Positions 5,246 through 7,642 of a stretch of 7,642 bases of DNA are shown piece after piece; the first letter of the stretch is position 1, and each line of letters starts with the position of its first letter. The notes under the pieces are model-generated. The model was not told where the DNA came from and made no database searches. It saw only the letters and a program-made list of their open reading frames with translations. This DNA is from Anaerolineales bacterium UBA5195 (lineage in GTDB: Bacteria; Chloroflexota; Anaerolineae; Anaerolineales; Villigracilaceae), in NCBI GenBank assembly GCA_002412925.1, contig DHVZ01000006.1, positions 1 through 7,642 on the forward strand. The letters are read 5' to 3'. The translations under genes were made by a program, and so were the position numbers.

Positions 5246-6681
5246 AACTCGTCATTGTCGGCGGCGGCATCGCCGGACTCTCTGCGGCCTATTATGCGGC
5301 AAACACCAATACCTATTCACAAATTACCATTCTCGAGTCCGATTCTCATTGGGGTGGCAAAATCATGACCGAGCGCGTCCCCTTTGAGGGTGGCAACTTC
5401 ATCATCGAAGGCGGGCCCGATACCTTCCTGGCTACCAAGCCCTGGGGCGTGGCGCTCTGCAAGGAACTCGGCCTGGGCGAGCGCCTGCACGGCACCAACC
5501 CGCACAAGCGCAACACCTACGTTTTGCACCGCAACCGCCTGCAACCGCTGCCTGACGGCCTGGCCATGATGATCCCCACCAATGTCCAATCGATTCTCAA
5601 AACCCGGCTGGTTTCGTGGTTTGGAAAAGCCCGCATGGGGTTTGACTTTCTCCAGCCCGCCAAAGCAGTCAATGGCGACGAGTCTTTGGGTGCATTCGTC
5701 AGCCGCCGACTGGGGCGCGAAGCCTACGAAAACCTGATCGAGCCGCTCATGTCTGGCATTTACGCGGGCGACGGCGACCAGCTCAGTCTGGCCAGCACCT
5801 TCCCCTACCTGCGCGATCTTGAACTCAAATATGGCTCCCTGGCGCGCGGCGCGCTCGCGATGCGCAAAAAAGCGCCCTCCACGCCCGGTTCGCGTTCGGC
5901 TTTCTTGACCCCCACCACCGGCCTGGCAGAAATCGTTGAAAAACTGGTCGATCATTTTGAAGCCAACGGCGTTACCTTGCGCCTCAATACCCGCGTTGCC
6001 TCCGTTCAGCACCTGACACCTGACACCTGGAACGTGATACTGGACTCTGGCGAACGCCTTGAATCTGATTCCGTTGTATTGGCTACTCCCGCCCCTGTCA
6101 GCGGGAAGCTGCTCGAAGCGCTCGACCCGGCGCTGGCTTCCGTTTTACAAAGCATTCACTACGCCTCGACCGCCACTGTATCCCTGGCCTATCGCCTGGG
6201 CGATGTTCCCCGTGATTTGGACGGCTACGGATACGTTATCCCGCGCCGTGAGGGACGCCGCGCCCTGGCCTGCACCTGGACCTCGACCAAGTTCCCGCAC
6301 CGCGCGCCCGATGGCTACGCCCTCATCCGTGTATTCGTGGGCCGCGCCGGTCAGGATGCCGACATGCCGCGTGACGAAACATCGTTGTTGGCACTTGCCC
6401 GCGAAGAGCTGCAACTCACCCTCGGCATCAGCGCTGAACCGATCCTTTCGCGTGTCTTTGTCTGGGAAAATGCCATGCCGCAATACAACCTCGGCCACCC
6501 GGCCAAATTGGCCCAGATTGATTCCGCGCTTGGCAATCATCCCGGCCTGGCCCTGGCGGGCAACGGCTACCGCGGCATTGGCATTCCGGATTGTATTAAT
6601 TCGGGTAAGGTGGCGGTGGAAAAGATAATAGAGAGTAGACAAGTAGAGAATAGTCTCTCTCTCGAAGCCACCACTCGCTAA
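5236..6681 (+). CDS. hemY: FAD-dependent coproporphyrinogen/protoporphyrinogen oxidase (HemY/CgoX type)
   Basis: This flavoprotein oxidises the porphyrinogen macrocycle to the porphyrin, using oxygen in studied relatives. In an operon with hemQ the likely product is coproporphyrin III (CgoX; databases also label the family hemG). The N-terminal FAD motif VGGGIAGLSAAYYAA is at residues 8-22, followed by GGKI. The C-terminal FAD motif LALAGNGYRGIGIPDCINSG is near residue 437-456. Length is 481, slightly above the usual 450 to 470. ATG 5236 is preferred because AGGGA ends 5 bases upstream; ATG 5242 would give an ATGA overlap with the hemH stop and is the alternative. The C-terminal tail after residue 465 (ESRQVENSLSLEATTR) is past the expected end and is encoded by an AGTAGAG-like repetitive tract. 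Heptamer repeats also underlie residues 259-265 and, degenerately, 23-33. The flavin motifs are intact, so activity is expected. Confidence 0.95.
   Translation: MAMKLVIVGGGIAGLSAAYYAANTNTYSQITILESDSHWGGKIMTERVPFEGGNFIIEGGPDTFLATKPWGVALCKELGLGERLHGTNPHKRNTYVLHRNRLQPLPDGLAMMIPTNVQSILKTRLVSWFGKARMGFDFLQPAKAVNGDESLGAFVSRRLGREAYENLIEPLMSGIYAGDGDQLSLASTFPYLRDLELKYGSLARGALAMRKKAPSTPGSRSAFLTPTTGLAEIVEKLVDHFEANGVTLRLNTRVASVQHLTPDTWNVILDSGERLESDSVVLATPAPVSGKLLEALDPALASVLQSIHYASTATVSLAYRLGDVPRDLDGYGYVIPRREGRRALACTWTSTKFPHRAPDGYALIRVFVGRAGQDADMPRDETSLLALAREELQLTLGISAEPILSRVFVWENAMPQYNLGHPAKLAQIDSALGNHPGLALAGNGYRGIGIPDCINSGKVAVEKIIESRQVENSLSLEATTR
5302..5335 (+). repeat. Degenerate heptamer tract in the hemY 5' coding region
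   Basis: Read in sevens from 5308, the sequence gives AATACCT, ATTCACA, AATTACC, ATTCTCG, preceded by AACACC. Only AATTACC is an exact match to the heptamer family seen elsewhere in the window, so this may be chance. It encodes residues 23-33, between the FAD-binding helix and the second strand, a loop where extra residues would be tolerated. Confidence 0.3.
6011..6030 (+). repeat. ACCTGAC heptamer repeat inside hemY
   Basis: Two exact copies of ACCTGAC (6011-6017 and 6018-6024) are followed by a partial third, ACCTGG. They encode H259-W265 (HLTPDTW), in a surface-type loop before the strand WNVILDSGE. Its period of 7 matches the other repeats in this window although the unit differs. Confidence 0.6.
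6628..6654 (+). repeat. AGTAGAG-like tract encoding the HemY C-terminal tail
   Basis: TAG recurs at 6629, 6636, 6644 and 6651 (spacings 7, 8, 7) within a purine-rich tract. It includes GAGAATAG (6646-6653), the reverse complement of the CTATTCTC unit that follows the gene. The tract stays in frame and reads as the non-conserved HemY tail. Confidence 0.5.
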
Positions 6682-6695
6682 TCATCTATTCTCTA
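6644..6695 (+). repeat. 10-base inverted repeat spanning the hemY stop codon
   Basis: TAGAGAATAG (6644-6653) is perfectly complementary to CTATTCTCTA at 6686-6695 and again at 6693-6702. The loop of about 32 bases contains the hemY stop at 6679-6681. In mRNA either downstream copy could pair, placing a stem just upstream of the hemL ribosome binding site. No run of T follows, so it is not a classical terminator. Confidence 0.45.
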
Positions 6696-6707
6696 TTCTC
6701 TATTCTC
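6680..6707 (+). repeat. Heptamer array between hemY and hemL
   Basis: AATCATC is followed by three exact copies of TATTCTC (6687-6693, 6694-6700, 6701-6707). The sequence TCGCTAATCATC (6675-6686) matches TCGCTAATCACC in the hemB repeat (367-378) at 11 of 12 bases. The array fills almost the whole 35-base gap and runs directly into the hemL ribosome binding site. Confidence 0.75.
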
Positions 6708-6712
6708 GAGGG
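6708..6712 (+). promoter_or_regulatory. Ribosome binding site of hemL
   Basis: GAGGG lies 4 bases before the ATG at 6717. Its first base is directly next to the last TATTCTC heptamer, so gain or loss of repeat units would alter spacing to upstream sequence but not the distance to the start codon. Confidence 0.55.
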
Positions 6713-6716
6713 TTTC

Positions 6717-7642
6717 ATGAACATCCAAAACTCAATCCAACTCTTCCAGCAAGCCCAGACCATTTTCCCCGGCGGGGTCAACTCCCCGGTGCGCGCTTTT
6801 CGTGCGGTGGGCGGGCAGCCACTGTTTATCGAGCGCGGCGCAGGCCCGTATCTTTACGATGTGGATGGCAACCGCTTCATTGACTACGTCCTTTCATGGG
6901 GGCCGCTGATCAGCGGGCACGCCCACCCGGAGGTTGTCGAAGCCATCCAGCAGGCAGCCTTGAAGGGGACCTCCTACGGCGCGCCCAGCCCGCTTGAAAT
7001 TGAACTCGCCCAGAGCATCATCGAATTTATGCCCAACCTTGAGATGCTGCGCTTCGTCAACAGCGGCACCGAAGCGACCATGTCTGCCCTGCGGCTGGCG
7101 CGGGCCTACACCAAACGCGACAAGATCATCAAGTTTGACGGCTGCTACCACGGCCATGCCGATATGCTGCTCGTCCAGGCGGGTTCGGGGGTGGCAACCC
7201 TCGGCCTGCCCGATTCGCCCGGTGTGCCAGCCCAGACGGCGGCGGCAACGCTGGTGGCGAATTTCAATGATATCGAATCGGTTGAAGCCTTATTCAAACA
7301 GCATCCCGAGCAGATCGCGGCAATCATCGTCGAGCCGGTGGCCGGGAATATGGGTGTGGTGCCGCCTGCGCCGGGCTTTTTGGAGAAACTGCGCGTAGTC
7401 ACTGAGCGCGAAGGCGCTCTGCTGATTTTTGATGAGGTCATGACAGGCTTTCGCGTGCATCCCGGCGGGGCGCAAGCCCTTTACAACATTAAACCCGACC
7501 TGACCACGCTCGGAAAAGTCATCGGCGGTGGCCTGCCGGTGGGCGCGTATGGTGGCAAAAAAGAAATTATGCAGATGGTGGCCCCCTCGGGGCCGATGTA
7601 CCAGGCCGGGACTCTGTCCGGGAATCCGCTGGCGATGAGCGC
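6717..7642 (+). CDS. hemL: Glutamate-1-semialdehyde 2,1-aminomutase (3' truncated by window edge)
   Basis: HemL converts glutamate-1-semialdehyde to 5-aminolaevulinate, the committed precursor of all tetrapyrroles in the C5 pathway, using pyridoxamine/pyridoxal phosphate. The first 308 codons of a protein normally around 425 to 430 residues are present, and the frame is open to the window end. Family landmarks in order are FPGGVNSPVRAFRAVGG near the N terminus, FVNSGTEATMSALRLARAY, KFDGCYHGHADMLLVQAGSG, IIVEPVAGNMGVVPP, LIFDEVMTGFR, and the PLP-lysine K267 in LGKVIGGGLPVGAYGG (Lys265 in E. coli). The last residues, YQAGTLSGNPLAMSA, are the usual aminomutase continuation. The ATG at 6717 is the natural start by family length. 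It follows hemY by 35 bases filled with heptamer repeats. Its presence means the host makes 5-aminolaevulinate from glutamyl-tRNA, not from glycine and succinyl-CoA. Confidence 0.97.
   Translation, partial: MNIQNSIQLFQQAQTIFPGGVNSPVRAFRAVGGQPLFIERGAGPYLYDVDGNRFIDYVLSWGPLISGHAHPEVVEAIQQAALKGTSYGAPSPLEIELAQSIIEFMPNLEMLRFVNSGTEATMSALRLARAYTKRDKIIKFDGCYHGHADMLLVQAGSGVATLGLPDSPGVPAQTAAATLVANFNDIESVEALFKQHPEQIAAIIVEPVAGNMGVVPPAPGFLEKLRVVTEREGALLIFDEVMTGFRVHPGGAQALYNIKPDLTTLGKVIGGGLPVGAYGGKKEIMQMVAPSGPMYQAGTLSGNPLAMS

Noticed and set aside
5317..6012. Antisense open frame of 231 codons opposite hemY
   Set aside because: A shadow of hemY codon usage; no ribosome binding site or family motif was seen.

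Overview
The window is a tightly packed stretch of haem (tetrapyrrole) biosynthesis genes, all on the + strand. In order they are hemD (3' end only), hemB, a radical SAM/SPASM protein related to the AhbD/NirJ group, hemQ (chdC), hemE, hemH (cpfC), hemY (cgoX) and hemL (5' part only). Adjacent genes overlap or lie 2 to 43 bases apart, and no internal terminator or convincing internal promoter is visible, so this looks like one long operon. The C5-type gene hemL, the hemQ-dependent route, the fairly high G+C content and the radical SAM gene next to hemQ would fit Chloroflexota (Anaerolineae-like). That placement is inference from gene content, not from a marker gene.

Together the genes cover most of the coproporphyrin-dependent pathway. 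HemL makes 5-aminolaevulinate, HemB condenses it to porphobilinogen, HemD closes the uroporphyrinogen III ring and HemE decarboxylates that to coproporphyrinogen III. HemY/CgoX then oxidises it to coproporphyrin III, HemH/CpfC inserts iron, and HemQ/ChdC decarboxylates coprohaem to haem b. hemA and hemC are not in the window and may lie upstream of hemD. The radical SAM gene immediately before hemQ could supply an oxygen-independent way to do a decarboxylation step, but its reaction cannot be proved from sequence.

Layout: 1-338 hemD end; 322-1410 hemB, carrying an in-frame palindromic insertion at about 764-829; 1411-1453 a short gap with heptamer repeats and a good ribosome binding site; 1454-2605 radical SAM protein; 2608-3300 hemQ; 3291-4334 hemE; 4331-5245 hemH; 5236-6681 hemY; 6682-6716 a short gap of heptamer repeats; 6717 to the end hemL.

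The genes themselves are conventional. The unusual part is a layer of small repeats laid over them. First, a modular palindromic element sits inside hemB. It is flanked by a 5-base direct repeat and adds 22 codons without breaking the frame; removing it restores a normal-looking HemB loop. Second, runs of 7-base repeats (AATTACC-like, TATTCTC, ACCTGAC) lie at the gene junctions and also inside coding sequence: the N-terminal tail of HemB and a loop of HemY, with a related purine-rich tract in the HemY C-terminal tail. No stretch of 300 bases or more lacks a gene.
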